Positions 1 through 7,775 of a stretch of 64,000 nt of DNA are shown one piece after another (positions within the stretch are counted from its first letter, which is position 1; each line of letters starts with the position of its first letter). The notes beneath the pieces were generated by a model. The model saw only the letters and a list, made by a program, of their open reading frames with translations. It was not told the DNA's origin and made no database searches. This DNA is from ZAX-1 sp046533095 (GTDB taxonomy: Bacteria > Bacillota > Clostridia > Lachnospirales > Lachnospiraceae): contig JAJQRA010000001.1 of assembly GCA_046533095.1 (NCBI GenBank), positions 1 through 64,000 of the forward strand, read 5' to 3'. The position numbers and the translations under genes are program-made.

Positions 1-56
1 TTCTAGCATAGGAGGCTTTTTTATAACAGATGTAACGCTACTGCTTATTCCATTCG

Positions 57-73
57 CCCCAGCATAGCTGGGG
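57..73. repeat. Short perfect inverted repeat (CCCCAGC/GCTGGGG)
   Basis: Two perfect 7-base arms flank a 3-base ATA loop. This would fold as a compact GC-rich hairpin. No T-run follows on either strand, so it is not a convincing terminator. It lies beyond the end of the recombinase pseudogene, in a stretch (1-180) with no recognisable gene. Confidence 0.5.
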
Positions 74-178
74 GATTGATATTTTCATTCACCTATATTA
101 CTACAGTTTTCGGGGAATTGCAACAGTTTTTTTAGAAAAATCAACCTGATGTTGAGGGCGCGGGATTGCATAGGACCT

Positions 179-204
179 TTCTAAAAAGGTAGACCTTTTT
201 AGAG
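179..204 (-). terminator. Terminator-like palindrome after the recombinase gene
   Basis: Perfect 10-base arms (CTAAAAAGGT at 181-190, ACCTTTTTAG at 193-202) are separated by two bases. The hairpin starts seven bases past the ancestral stop codon (209-211) of the minus-strand recombinase. The arm supplies the T-rich tail, so it fits an intrinsic terminator, although the short loop is atypical. Confidence 0.5.
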
Positions 205-208
205 TTCG

Positions 209-801
209 TTATCGCTTAGAACCCCTTGCGGTGCGGTGTTCGCGGAGCCAGTTGTAGAACGTAGCCGCGCAAACGCCGCCGCATTCGCCGAGGACTTTTT
301 GGAGTGGGATTTCCTCGTGTTCCCAGTGTTTCACGAGATTTGGGAAGTCTTTGGGCGGCTTTTTAGCGGGTCTGCCGAGGTGCTTGCCGCGCTTTTTGGC
401 GTGGCGATACCCGCCGCTTGGCGTTGGAGGATATAGCCGCGCTCAAGTTCCGCAACCGCGCCGAATATTGTCAGCATAAACTTCCCAGTCGGCGTAGTGG
501 TGTCGATATGCTCCTTTTGACTGACGAACTCCACGCCTTTGGCGGTGAGTTGCTCTACGAGTTCAAGCAAATCCTTGGTATTGCGGGCAAACCGGCTTAT
601 GCTCTCCACGGTCACGCTGTCACCGGGGTGAACGGCAGTGAGTAGGGCTTGAAATTGAGGGCGTTGCGTGTTCTTGCCGCTTAACTTCTCCATAAATATG
701 CGGTCGGCTGGTATGCCGAGCACGGTCATCGCGTCAAGTTGCCTATCCTCGTTCTGGTCAAGGGTACTCACGCGAACGTATGCGAATTTTGCCATAAGCA
801 A
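209..801 (-). pseudogene. Serine recombinase (resolvase/invertase family), frameshifted
   Basis: The first ~130 residues are a resolvase catalytic domain: AYVRVSTLDQNEDRQ at the N-terminus carries the nucleophilic Ser, and SISRFARN and the AELERGYILQRQ helix follow. The open frame then runs out of frame near 405 and stops at 331. One frame away the reading continues as AKKRGKHLGRPAK...FPNLVKHWEHEEIPLQKVLGECGGVCAATFYNWLREH and stops at 209, which is the expected linker and C-terminal helix-turn-helix. Inserting one base near 405 restores a ~197-residue protein, the usual family size. A second in-frame ATG lies two codons inside. The G+C is higher than the chromosome beyond 3.4 kb, and a primase remnant lies next to it, so this is probably a relic of an integrated mobile element. 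A sequencing error is the alternative to a real mutation. Confidence 0.85.
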
Positions 802-854
802 AGCACTTCCTTACATAATTTGCTGTTACTTCTATCGTAACAGACGAAAATAAT

Positions 855-891
855 CCTCGCGGTTTGCGAATAAACTCCGCAGACCGCGAGG
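855..891. repeat. GC-rich inverted repeat upstream of the recombinase
   Basis: Arms CCTCGCGGT and ACCGCGAGG flank about 19 bases, with further pairing inside. It sits ~55 bp upstream of the recombinase start. It could be a recombinase-related site, or the terminator/attenuator of the gap between recombinase and primase. No T-run is visible. The rest of 802-1004 holds no other recognisable feature. Confidence 0.5.
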
Positions 892-1004
892 GTGAGTGAT
901 GTTTCACAAGTTTCACGAACAAGCCGTATAACCCTTATTTTACTGGCTTAGATGAGTAATGTATGCGCTTATTGATATTTCATTTTGCGGACACCGATGT
1001 TTCA

Positions 1005-1640
1005 CTAATTTTTGCGCCAGTCAATTCCGGTTACAGTCTTTCCGACTGCGCCGTAACGCTTGATTGTGTAGCGTTTTCGGAGTTCAGATACAAATTGCTG
1101 AGCTGACAGCGCCCGAAGCCCCGTGTCTTTCAACCACGCGCAGTAGCATTGGAACAGGTCGCGGGTAAGCAGTTTCCCGTTCGGAGAATCCGCAATCATC
1201 TCACCGAGGAACGCGCCGATAACGTCGCTGTCCTGCCTATAATCGGCAAGAGACTGTTTTATCCTCTCCGGCGGCTCCAATCCCTCCGACTTCAGAAGCC
1301 GATAACCCTCGATTAGCCAGTTGAGTATGCCGCTGAGGCTGTTGGCATAACGGAGCGTCTTTTTCAGATTTTTGTCCTGTTCAATTTCGGAGAAGTGCTG
1401 TGTGAACGGAATGATTATCATTCGTCCGCTCGCGAAAACAGTATCGTCAGTAATCTGCGGTAAGTGGTTCGTATTGATGAAAAATTTGCTCTCCGGCGTG
1501 AACTCGAATGGATTGTCGTTTAGAAAACGCACCACGAGCGTGTCGCCGCCGGTGAGTTGCTTGACAAGCGCGGCGTTAAGCAGCAAATCCTTATCGGGTT
1601 CGCATACCGTAACAAACCGCGTTTGGTGTTAGTATATAAG
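1005..1640 (-). pseudogene. P4-family phage/plasmid primase, C-terminal part, truncated by the IS
   Basis: The protein reads TRFVTVCEPDKDLLLNAALVKQLTGGDTLVVRFLNDNPFEF..., KFFINTNHLPQITDD, RMIIIPF, and then the winged C-terminal region (QQFVSELRKRY...GIDWRKN). This is the C-terminal part of the superfamily 3 helicase/primase proteins used by phages, P4-like satellites and integrative elements. The open frame continues upstream of the first ATG (1586) without a stop, up to the insertion-sequence boundary near 1640. The primase and Walker A portions are therefore missing. No matching N-terminus was found on the far side of the IS, so insertion was probably accompanied by deletion. Nonfunctional as it stands. 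Confidence 0.8.
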
Positions 1641-1642
1641 TG

Positions 1643-1660
1643 TGGACACGAAAAGCCGAA
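1643..1660 (+). repeat. IS3-family left terminal inverted repeat
   Basis: TGGACACGAAAAGCCGAA matches the complement of 2860-2877 at about 15 of 18 positions. It defines the left end of the insertion sequence together with the preceding TG at 1641-1642. Confidence 0.75.
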
Positions 1661-1701
1661 CAATCTATAATAATTACGAAAAGACAAAGGAGATGTTCGA
1701 C

Positions 1702-1980
1702 ATGGCTAAAAGCCAAAAAGCATATACACCGGAATTCAAGCAACAAATCGTTGATTTATATGGAACTGGCAATTATTCGTATCCGCAATTGGAACGTGAA
1801 TATGGCGTATCAAGATCTACCATTTCCGGATGGGTAAAAAACCTTTCCCCAATCCAGATATCAGAGGATGAAACTATTTCAGTGAAAGAGCATAAGGCGC
1901 TCCAAAAAGAAAACCAACGCCTTAAAGCAGGGAATGAAATATTAAAAAAAGCGACCGCCATATCCGCAAAAGAACAATAG
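1702..1980 (+). CDS. IS3-family transposase OrfA (helix-turn-helix)
   Basis: A 92-residue protein starting MAKSQKAYTPEFKQQIV. It has a helix-turn-helix (YPQLEREYGVSRSTISGWVKN) that should bind the IS ends, and a C-terminal leucine-zipper-like helix (EHKALQKENQRLKAGNEILKKA). The start at 1702 is chosen because AAAGGAG lies nine bases upstream; an in-frame upstream reading from 1642 would begin inside the inverted repeat. Near the end, codons TTA AAA AAA (1942-1950) contain the slippery run A AAA AAA. A -1 shift there moves translation into orfB (AGC GAC CGC CAT...) and makes the OrfAB transposase, as is usual for this family. Confidence 0.85.
   Translation: MAKSQKAYTPEFKQQIVDLYGTGNYSYPQLEREYGVSRSTISGWVKNLSPIQISEDETISVKEHKALQKENQRLKAGNEILKKATAISAKEQ
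1944..1950 (+). promoter_or_regulatory. Programmed -1 frameshift site (A7) between orfA and orfB
   Basis: The orfA reading is TTA-AAA-AAA-GCG. Slipping back one base gives AAA-AAA-AGC-GAC and joins the frame of orfB, which has no start codon of its own near the junction. This matches known IS3-family A-rich slippery heptamers. No stimulatory hairpin was checked. Confidence 0.7.
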
Positions 1981-2854
1981 ATGAACTCGTAGGTTTTATT
2001 CGCGGCAATTTGGAACCCTATACTATATCCCAACTTTGCAGTGCACTGAAATTTCCAAGAAGCACCTACTATGAAGCCCTGGTCCGTGAGCCTTCCAAAC
2101 GCAGGGTGGAATATGAAAAATTCAGCGAACAGGCAAATGACGTGTTTAAGGGACCAAAGCAAATCTATGACGCCGTTAAAATTCAACGTGCCCTGAACCA
2201 GAAAGGCATCCCCTGCAGTTTAAAAAGGGTGCAGCGTCACATGCCAGAGCAGGGGCTGCGTTCCGTGGCTGTCAAAAAATATAATCACGCCACCAGTCAA
2301 GGGGCGGTTCCGGATGGTAAAAAAATATCCTAGACCGCGATTTTGAAGCAGAGGCCATCCATCAAAAATGGGTGACTGACACCACTTATATTCACATGCT
2401 AAAAGAAGGGTGGACATATCTGGCTTCCGTCATGGATCTATGCAACCGTAAAATTATTGGATACGCATATGGGACCAAAATGACAGCCGAATTAGCGACA
2501 CGGGCAGTAGAGAATGCATGCCTCAATGTAAAGGAGACCAAGGGAATCATCCTACACAGTGATTTGGGGAGCCAATATACAAGCCAAACCTTTGAACGGT
2601 ATTTGTCTGAAAGGGGAATGGTTCATTCTTTCAGTAGAAAAGGCAGCCCTTATGACAACGCCTGCATAGAATCCTTTCATTCCGTATTGAAGAAAGAAGA
2701 GATCTACCTCCACGCTTGCCAAGACTTCAAAGAAGCGAGTAGGGTAATATTTGAATATATAGAATCTTGGTATAATCGTAAAAGGATACACGGTTCCATT
2801 AATTATTTGACCCCACAGCAAAAAGAGGATGCGGAATTAAAAAAAGTGGCATAA
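1951..2854 (+). pseudogene. IS3-family transposase OrfB (DDE integrase core), internal frameshift
   Basis: Read from the orfA slip site, the protein runs DRHIRKRTIDELVGFIRGNLEPYTISQLCSALKFPRSTYYEAL and through an HTH_21-type region to GAVPDGKK. There it hits TAG (2331-2333) after a second A7 run (2319-2325). One frame back it continues NILDRDFEAEAIHQKWVTDTTYIHM and on to the end. The catalytic triad is present: D in VTDTTY (codon 2378-2380), D in LHSDLGSQYTS, E in NACIESFHS, with the conserved KRIHGSINYLTPQQ tail. The break is either a loss of one A from an A8 run, making the element inactive, or a second -1 slippage point. Typical OrfB length is restored if the frame is corrected. Confidence 0.75.
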
Positions 2855-2859
2855 AACCT

Positions 2860-2877
2860 TTCGACTTTTTTTGTCCA
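2860..2877 (-). repeat. IS3-family right terminal inverted repeat
   Basis: The complement reads TGGACAAAAAAAGTCGAA, matching the left end. It lies six bases past the stop codon of the transposase, as expected for the right end of an IS3-type element. Confidence 0.75.
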
Positions 2878-3103
2878 AAGTATTGACATAGATCCAGTGT
2901 ACAAAAAGGCGTATTGGCGGATAAACTCCCGCACCCGCGCCAAAAAAATGACGCAGAGCGAGTTTTTGCAATGGTCGGAACAGGTGGCGCGAAAGCGTGA
3001 TGAATGTGAGGCGGGGGGACTGCCCTTTGAGGATTTTGTAGCTTGGCTAGAGCAGGGCAGAATACGCAAGCCACGCAATAAAAAACAGCAAGACACCGTG
3101 TAG
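2878..3103 (+). pseudogene. C-terminal remnant of a mobile-element protein, 5' end lost at the IS
   Basis: The frame is open from the insertion-sequence border and ends at 3103. Its readable part is DPVYKKAYWRINSRTRAKKMTQSEFLQWSEQVARKRDECEAGG and an acidic/aromatic tail ending in KKQQDTV. The YKKAY...TQSEFLQWSEQ...RDEC pattern resembles a short C-terminal module I associate with uncharacterised proteins of clostridial integrative elements, but I cannot assign a family with confidence. A GTG at 2897 could act as a start, but no ribosome binding site precedes it. It is most likely a truncated gene whose N-terminus was lost when the IS inserted. Confidence 0.5.
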
Positions 3104-3128
3104 GCGTCCTGCTGTTTTTTGCAAATAT

Positions 3129-3367
3129 TCAGTTGTAGACCAATTCGGCAAGAATAATCTCGTGCGCCTGTTCTTTGTCCGCGATTGTTCGCAAGCGTTT
3201 TTCAGCCACTCCGCCAGCAAGAGCTGATTGTACAAAATTGGGCAATGTTCTTGCAGGTATCGCTTGTGAAGCCGCCCGTACCGCCCGAGTGGCGTTGCGT
3301 CCGGCAGGTCGCTGAGTATAATGTCTGGCAAATAGTAATCGCCCGACAAGCTGTAAGTAAGCTCCAT
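3129..3367 (-). pseudogene. TnpV-like mobile-element protein, frameshifted and internally shortened
   Basis: The N-terminal part reads MELTYSLSGDYYLPDIILSDL...PLGRYGRLHKRYLQEHCPILYNQLLLAEWL. The YGRLHKRYLxEHxPxLYNxLLL signature is that of the small TnpV-type proteins found with resolvases in clostridial transposons. After about residue 53 the correct frame is lost. In the next frame the family's C-terminal helix appears, AEKRLRTIADKEQAHEIILAELVYN, followed by a stop at 3129-3131. The middle ~50 residues usual for the family are absent, so the gene has both a deletion and a frame change. Biochemical function of the family is unknown. It supports 1-3400 being a decayed mobile element. Confidence 0.7.
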
Positions 3368-3549
3368 AAACCAGTCCTTCCGTAAGTTTGAAATTTCGAT
3401 TGTTTACGCTGTTTGCCGTGATATTTTAACCTATGACAGCAGCGAAACAATCGTAAAAACCGCCGCTATAAACAATTATATTGCTCCATTACCACCTCCC
3501 CGAATCGCCGCAATCCCTCACCACAAGCGGATTTGCCGCCTATAAAAAT

Positions 3550-3571
3550 AAGGTAGTTAAAAAACTACCTT
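3550..3571. repeat. Palindrome AAGGTAGTT/AACTACCTT
   Basis: Perfect 9-base arms with a short A-rich loop lie just before the 19-bp repeat array. It could be a transcription terminator, read in either direction, or part of a replication or recombination site linked to the array. The flanking 3368-3549 has no recognisable gene. Confidence 0.55.
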
Positions 3572-3586
3572 ATCAGTATAAAACAA

Positions 3587-3720
3587 ATATACTGTTTTCA
3601 TATCAATGTACTGCTTTCATATCAATGTACTGTTTCGTGTCCAATATACTGTTTTTCATGTCCTATGTACTGCTTTCATATCAATATACTGTTCTCGTAT
3701 CCAATGTACAGGTATTCTCA
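3587..3720. repeat. Tandem array, six and a fraction units of about 19 bp
   Basis: Units begin at 3587, 3606, 3625, 3644, 3665, 3684 and 3704, with consensus ATRTACTGYTTTCATATCA. Units alternate between ATATACTG and ATGTACTG, and unit lengths are 19-21 bp. The even spacing near two helical turns, the adjacent palindrome and the nearby primase and recombinase remnants resemble an iteron array of a replicon. Equally it may belong to the short tandem repeats that litter this chromosome's intergenic DNA. Translated frames across it are repeats, not a gene. Confidence 0.8.
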
Positions 3721-3940
3721 CTGAAATGCTCCTATTACAACCATTAGCCGTATCACCTATATTTACCATATGGGTTCTACTTTATCAAGCAAGGAAAACA
3801 TTCATCAATTCCTGCCACAGTCACCTCGGCTACACTACCCTGTTCATTTTTTATAAGCCCGATGCACATTTTTGCATACAATCCCTTCCATTGTTGCCTG
3901 ATTTAGATACTTGTGCTATTGTAGAAGCAGAACAACTATA

Positions 3941-4006
3941 CACAGCCGGTTACCACGAAGCCACTTTTATGTGTGCCTTTTACAAAAGTGCGCGTTTTGC
4001 ATTGCC
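3941..4006. repeat. Dispersed intergenic repeat, copy in the apbE leader
   Basis: This segment aligns with 48830-48896 at roughly 70% identity. Shared blocks are CACAG, TTACCACGAA, CTTTT, AAAAGTGC, TTTG and TGCC in the same order and spacing. The copy at 48.8 kb is the left half of a MITE-like element with terminal inverted repeats. This copy lies directly upstream of apbE and may be transcribed in its leader. The rest of 3721-4062 shows nothing else recognisable. Confidence 0.6.
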
Positions 4007-4062
4007 TCCGGCAGCAATTTTTAAATCAACACATTCAAACAAGAGAAAGAAGACGGACTACG

Positions 4063-5106
4063 ATGAAAAAATGTTCCCATATTTCCCCTATTGGCACATA
4101 CTTGCTAGGTTTTATACTATTGACGGTATTTGTCGCTTCTATTGGATTGACACAGGCCTGCTCCAACAAACGACCGGAACCCATTGCCAAATATGGTTTT
4201 TACTTTGATACGGTTATTGCAATCACACTTTATGATGCTACAAAGGAAACGCTCATTGATGATTGTTTTACGCTTGCCGAAAAGTATGAGAAACTTTTTA
4301 GCCGTACCATGAACGGCAGCGATGTCTACAATATCAATCACGCAGGTGGCCAGCCTGTTTTCGTGGATTTAGAAACGATTGCATTGATTGAACAAGGGTT
4401 GAAATATGGCAAAGTCAGCAACGGTGCTTTTGACATAACGATTGGTGCTGTGAGCGACTTATGGGATTTTAAAAGTGACAGCCATGCCCTGCCTAGTCCA
4501 TCCGATATAGCGCAAGCGGTTTCAACTGTTTCCTATCATACGATCATCATCGGACAAGATACCATCACCCTAAGCAATCCGAATACCCAGCTAGATTTAG
4601 GTGGGATCGCGAAAGGCTTTATTGCTGATAAGATGAAAGAATACCTCTTGTCAAATGGCATTACGCAAGGTTTCATTAACCTTGGCGGAAACGTACTTGC
4701 CCTTGGACAACGATCAGATGGGCAAAATTATACATTTGGAATTCAAAAGCCTTTTGCGAAAGAAGGGACTTCCATTGCAACGGTAGAGATTACGGATCAA
4801 ACAGTCGTAACCTCCGGCGTATATGAACGATATTTTGAACAAAACGGCATTCGCTACCATCATATTTTAGATCCCAAAACAGGCTATCCTTATGAGAATA
4901 ACCTGCTTGGCGTAACAATCATTTGCCCTAATTCCATTGACGGCGATGGGTTAAGCACAACTTGTTTTGCTTTAGGGTTAGAAAAAGGGATGGAGCTGAT
5001 CGAAAGCCACAAGGATACAGAGGCAATATTTATAACCGATGATTTTAAACTCCATATAACCTCCGGCTTAGGATCTACGATCCCGTTTAAGGAAATATCC
5101 CTTTGA
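4063..5106 (+). CDS. apbE: FAD:protein FMN transferase, lipoprotein (ApbE)
   Basis: This is a 347-residue ApbE-family enzyme. It transfers FMN from FAD to a threonine of the target motif S/DGATxT in membrane redox proteins. The start at 4063 gives MKKCSHIS, a transmembrane signal (residues ~12-28) and a lipobox-like LTQAC, so it should be anchored outside the membrane, where RnfG and RnfD carry their flavins. Conserved elements visible are MNGSDVYNIN, DITIGAVSDLWDF, the LDLGGIAKGFIAD block, GFINLGGNVLALG, YHHILDPKTGYP and DGLSTTCFALG (metal site). AGAAAGAAGA precedes the start. A longer frame from 3973 would destroy the signal peptide. The rnf operon begins in the next few kilobases on the opposite strand, and its RnfG and RnfD are the obvious substrates. 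The 3' end overlaps gdhA tail to tail by 20 bp. Confidence 0.93.
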   Translation: MKKCSHISPIGTYLLGFILLTVFVASIGLTQACSNKRPEPIAKYGFYFDTVIAITLYDATKETLIDDCFTLAEKYEKLFSRTMNGSDVYNINHAGGQPVFVDLETIALIEQGLKYGKVSNGAFDITIGAVSDLWDFKSDSHALPSPSDIAQAVSTVSYHTIIIGQDTITLSNPNTQLDLGGIAKGFIADKMKEYLLSNGITQGFINLGGNVLALGQRSDGQNYTFGIQKPFAKEGTSIATVEITDQTVVTSGVYERYFEQNGIRYHHILDPKTGYPYENNLLGVTIICPNSIDGDGLSTTCFALGLEKGMELIESHKDTEAIFITDDFKLHITSGLGSTIPFKEISL

Positions 5107-6340
5107 TTTCTTCGGCATAAATCAGCCGTCTAAGAGCAAGGATATAGGCCGCCATCCGAAGTGAACACTTAGATTGTTCTGCTTCGCCGATCAGCTCATA
5201 AAAAGCTTTTGTCATAATTTCTTCAAGCATTTCATTGATTCGATCTCGTTCCCATGTTAGCTCCTGTATATTTTGAACCCACTCAAAATAGGAAACAATG
5301 ACACCACCACTATTTGCAAAAATATCAGGAACTAAAATAATACCTCTTTTTTCAAGAATCAGATCCGCTTCGGCAGTCGTAGGACCATTTGCCCCTTCTA
5401 CTACAAACTTACACTGGAGTTTTTCAGCTATTTCTTCATTGATTTGGTTTTCCATCGCCGCCGGAACCAAAACATCACATGCGCAGAGCAAAAGTTCCTC
5501 ATTATTTATATGGGTAATGCCATCTAGCTTTAAGTCTGCAAAAAGGCCTCCATTTTCCGCATATTTAGAGAGCATATCGATATTCAGTCCATTCTTGCTG
5601 TAGATTCCCCCCGACACATCGCTGACTGCAACCACCTTTGCACCTCTATGTTGAAAAATACGAGCGGCATTGCTACCCACATTCCCAAATCCTTGAATCG
5701 CTACTTTAATTGTGTCAATGGTCTGTCCATATTGTTTGAGGATTTGTTTTGTGCTTATTACGACTCCACGCCCAGTTGCCGATGCACGGCCTTTTGAGCC
5801 AGATAGTTCAACTGGTTTTCCTGTTACCACACCAGGGCAAGGCCTACCCTTTAGCATACTATAGGTATCAAGAATCCATGCCATAATTTGTGCATTTGTA
5901 TTAACATCCGGTGCCGGAATGTCCGTATCTTGACCAATAAGCGGCTCAATCGCATAGGTGTAGCGTCTGGTCAGTCTTTGTAGTTCCCGCTTCGACAACG
6001 TTTTCGGATCAACCTTAATTCCCCCCTTTGCACCGCCATAAGGAATATTTACAACGGCGCATTTTAAAGACATCCAGATGGCAAGTGCCCGAATTTCGTT
6101 TAAATTGCAGTCTTGATGGTAACGAATTCCACCCTTGAAAGGCCCTCTGATATTTGAATGCTGAACCCTCCATCCCTCAAACACCTTTACGGTATTATCG
6201 TCCATTTCTACCGGAAGATAAATTTTGGTTTCTCGTTGGGGATTTTTGATGATTTCAAACACACGTTTTTCGATATGTCCAATCTCCATTGCTTGCTCCA
6301 TAACTGTTTGAACATTTTTTAAGGGATCGTATTTTTCCAT
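5087..6340 (-). CDS. gdhA: Glutamate dehydrogenase (Glu/Leu/Phe/Val dehydrogenase family)
   Basis: A 417-residue dehydrogenase catalysing reversible oxidative deamination of glutamate to 2-oxoglutarate. The substrate domain shows GPFKGGIRYH, the catalytic-lysine segment MSLKCAVVNIPYGGAKGGI, and DIPAPDVNT. The nucleotide domain has GFGNVGSNAARI, an NAD-type Rossmann loop. Length and motifs match the GudB/RocG type rather than the ~450-residue E. coli type; NAD is the likely coenzyme. The start at 6340 (MEKYDPLKN) is preceded by GGAAAGG about 12 bases away; a frame extension to 6376 has a poorer site. A promoter candidate lies at 6400-6429. NADH made here could feed the Rnf complex encoded just beyond. 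Its stop region overlaps the 3' end of apbE by 20 bp, with no room for a separate terminator for either gene. Confidence 0.93.
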   Translation of the reverse strand: MEKYDPLKNVQTVMEQAMEIGHIEKRVFEIIKNPQRETKIYLPVEMDDNTVKVFEGWRVQHSNIRGPFKGGIRYHQDCNLNEIRALAIWMSLKCAVVNIPYGGAKGGIKVDPKTLSKRELQRLTRRYTYAIEPLIGQDTDIPAPDVNTNAQIMAWILDTYSMLKGRPCPGVVTGKPVELSGSKGRASATGRGVVISTKQILKQYGQTIDTIKVAIQGFGNVGSNAARIFQHRGAKVVAVSDVSGGIYSKNGLNIDMLSKYAENGGLFADLKLDGITHINNEELLLCACDVLVPAAMENQINEEIAEKLQCKFVVEGANGPTTAEADLILEKRGIILVPDIFANSGGVIVSYFEWVQNIQELTWERDRINEMLEEIMTKAFYELIGEAEQSKCSLRMAAYILALRRLIYAEEIKGIFP

Positions 6341-6399
6341 TTTTGTATTCTGCCTTTCCGGCTTTATAGCCTGCATGGTTGTTCTTTGGTATGTGCCTA

Positions 6400-6429
6400 T
6401 TTATATTCTGTGCAAATATAGCGATGCAA
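6400..6429 (-). promoter_or_regulatory. Promoter candidate for gdhA
   Basis: On the minus strand TTGCAT (6424-6429) and TATAAA (6400-6405) are 18 bases apart, about 60 bp upstream of the chosen gdhA start. Confidence 0.4.
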
Positions 6430-6453
6430 GTGGATATGCGTAGCGTTACAGGG

Positions 6454-7557
6454 TTACTTAACTTCCTTTTGAAAGTGCTGATAGTCTTTTACTGTATTCC
6501 AGTCGCCGCCCCATGTAAATCCATGTTCTGTAAAAAGGCGATAGCTTAAATCCTGTGTATCAATTTTATATGCAAACTCCTGTGCGCGGTCAACATAGGC
6601 AGTGCCGTTGAGCGGTTCTACAAGGATGGATCTATCTTTTGCGTGGCGGACATAGGGATTGTACATTGGGTTTATATCAATTGCAAGCCCAAGACTATGT
6701 TTTGACAACCTTGTAGTACCGGCAATCACACGATAATTAAATGCAGATGTATTATTGTCCGCCATGGATAACTCATCATCTGCCCCATATTCGTCAACCA
6801 AAACCATTTTTTCAATCGGATAAAAATTATCGTAGAGCTCTTTCATAATATCTATGATGTCATCCGCAATTTTTTCATTTACGATTAATTCTCCAATATG
6901 CGTATTGCCATCGAACCCTATATGAAGCACTCTGATGTAAGATAAAGCATCCACCGTTATATCCGTATTCTCTACATAAGAACAATTAGAAATCCTTTCA
7001 AATACACCATCTGATATTTCTTCCGCATAAAATAAGCTGTCCACAAGATCGGAAGTCAATAAACTTGTATCCACGATACTATTTGCCTTTTGCTTTCGAA
7101 TATCTGCCAACTTTAATGCCACTACTTCTTTCTCTTCTTCTAATTCTTCTTTTTTTGATTTTTCCTGTTCAGACCGGTTATTTTTGGATTCTTCTATTCC
7201 AAGTCGCTTATCGTTTGCTTCATCTAGAGATTCTTCATCTTCAACTTTTTCCCCTTGAAGTTCTTCATTTTCCCCTTTAGGCTCTTTCCCTTCATTTTCC
7301 CTCTTAGGATCTTTACCTTCCAGTTTTTCCTTTTCACCTTCACCTAGAATTGCTTCACCTTCAACTTCACCTAGAATTGCTTCACCTTCAACTTCACCTA
7401 GAGTTGCTTCACCTTCACCTTGCGCCGCTTCTTTCCCCTGCTTCGTCTGTGTATTTGCAGTTCTTTCTTTTTCTCGCCATCTAGTTAGGATTAGAATGCC
7501 GACCACCAGAACAATACCTGCTGTCACTAGTCCAACATATAATTGTTTCTTTTTCAA
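6454..7557 (-). CDS. Membrane-anchored M15-family peptidoglycan peptidase (VanY/CwlK-like)
   Basis: A 367-residue protein. Residues ~7-25 form one transmembrane segment. Residues ~40-150 are a highly charged Glu/Lys/Gly linker with a 9-residue repeat (GEVEGEAIL), and the C-terminal ~170 residues are an M15 zinc peptidase. The zinc motif is SKHSLGLAIDIN, with the last histidine in DYQHFQ; GGDWNTV and YRVIAGTTRLSKHS fit the D-Ala-D-Ala carboxypeptidase/L-Ala-D-Glu endopeptidase group. It should cut peptidoglycan stem peptides outside the membrane, the long linker reaching into the wall. The start codon is TTG at 7555-7557, chosen because GGGGAGGG lies five bases upstream. Exact bond specificity cannot be read from sequence. 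Confidence 0.85.
   Translation of the reverse strand: MKKKQLYVGLVTAGIVLVVGILILTRWREKERTANTQTKQGKEAAQGEGEATLGEVEGEAILGEVEGEAILGEGEKEKLEGKDPKRENEGKEPKGENEELQGEKVEDEESLDEANDKRLGIEESKNNRSEQEKSKKEELEEEKEVVALKLADIRKQKANSIVDTSLLTSDLVDSLFYAEEISDGVFERISNCSYVENTDITVDALSYIRVLHIGFDGNTHIGELIVNEKIADDIIDIMKELYDNFYPIEKMVLVDEYGADDELSMADNNTSAFNYRVIAGTTRLSKHSLGLAIDINPMYNPYVRHAKDRSILVEPLNGTAYVDRAQEFAYKIDTQDLSYRLFTEHGFTWGGDWNTVKDYQHFQKEVK
7333..7419. repeat. 27-bp in-frame tandem repeat in the M15 peptidase linker
   Basis: Two full units and a diverged third, containing CACCTAGAATTGCTTCACC on the plus strand, encode the repeated GEVEGEAIL. The unit length is a multiple of three, so copy number can vary without breaking the frame. 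Linker length may therefore differ between strains. Confidence 0.75.
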
Positions 7558-7604
7558 AAAACCCTCCCCTGCTTCCAGCCAAAATAATACTTTGTTCTAT
7601 CTGT

Positions 7605-7707
7605 TTTTAATAGGCAAATGCTATCTGATCGCTTACAAAATTTGGTGTTTTACAGAAAGCTTCCACATTCGCTCATTTTTTAATAAGCAAATGCTATCTG
7701 ATCGCTT
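7605..7707. repeat. Direct repeat, two ~31-bp copies 72 bp apart
   Basis: TTTTAATAGGCAAATGC...TCGCTTA (7605-7635) and TTTTTAATAAGCAAATGC...TCGCTTA (7677-7707) are nearly identical. They fill the 220-bp gap between rnfB and the M15 peptidase gene. This is one of many such pairs in this window. Confidence 0.85.
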
Positions 7708-7775
7708 ATGGCATCTATACTACAAAAGACCCTCAACCGCATAAATCGCAGTGAGAATCTTTTGCAATATTTTCA

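Larger units (their letters stand above)
1641..2877 (+). mobile_element. IS3-family insertion sequence, about 1.24 kb
   Basis: The element has imperfect terminal inverted repeats: left at 1643-1660 beginning TGGACACGAAAAG, right at 2860-2877, whose complement begins TGGACAAAAAAAG (about 15 of 18 positions match). It holds two overlapping transposase frames, orfA and orfB, linked by an A7 slip site. Taking the ends as 1641 (TG) and 2877 (CA) leaves AAG on both sides, a possible 3-bp target duplication, but the outer boundary is uncertain by two bases. It sits between a minus-strand primase fragment and a plus-strand gene fragment that do not belong together. This suggests a deletion during or after insertion. 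Confidence 0.85.

Noticed and set aside
3481..4208. Plus-strand open frames across the 19-bp array
   Set aside because: Translation is a direct read of the DNA repeat, with no start signal or family resemblance.
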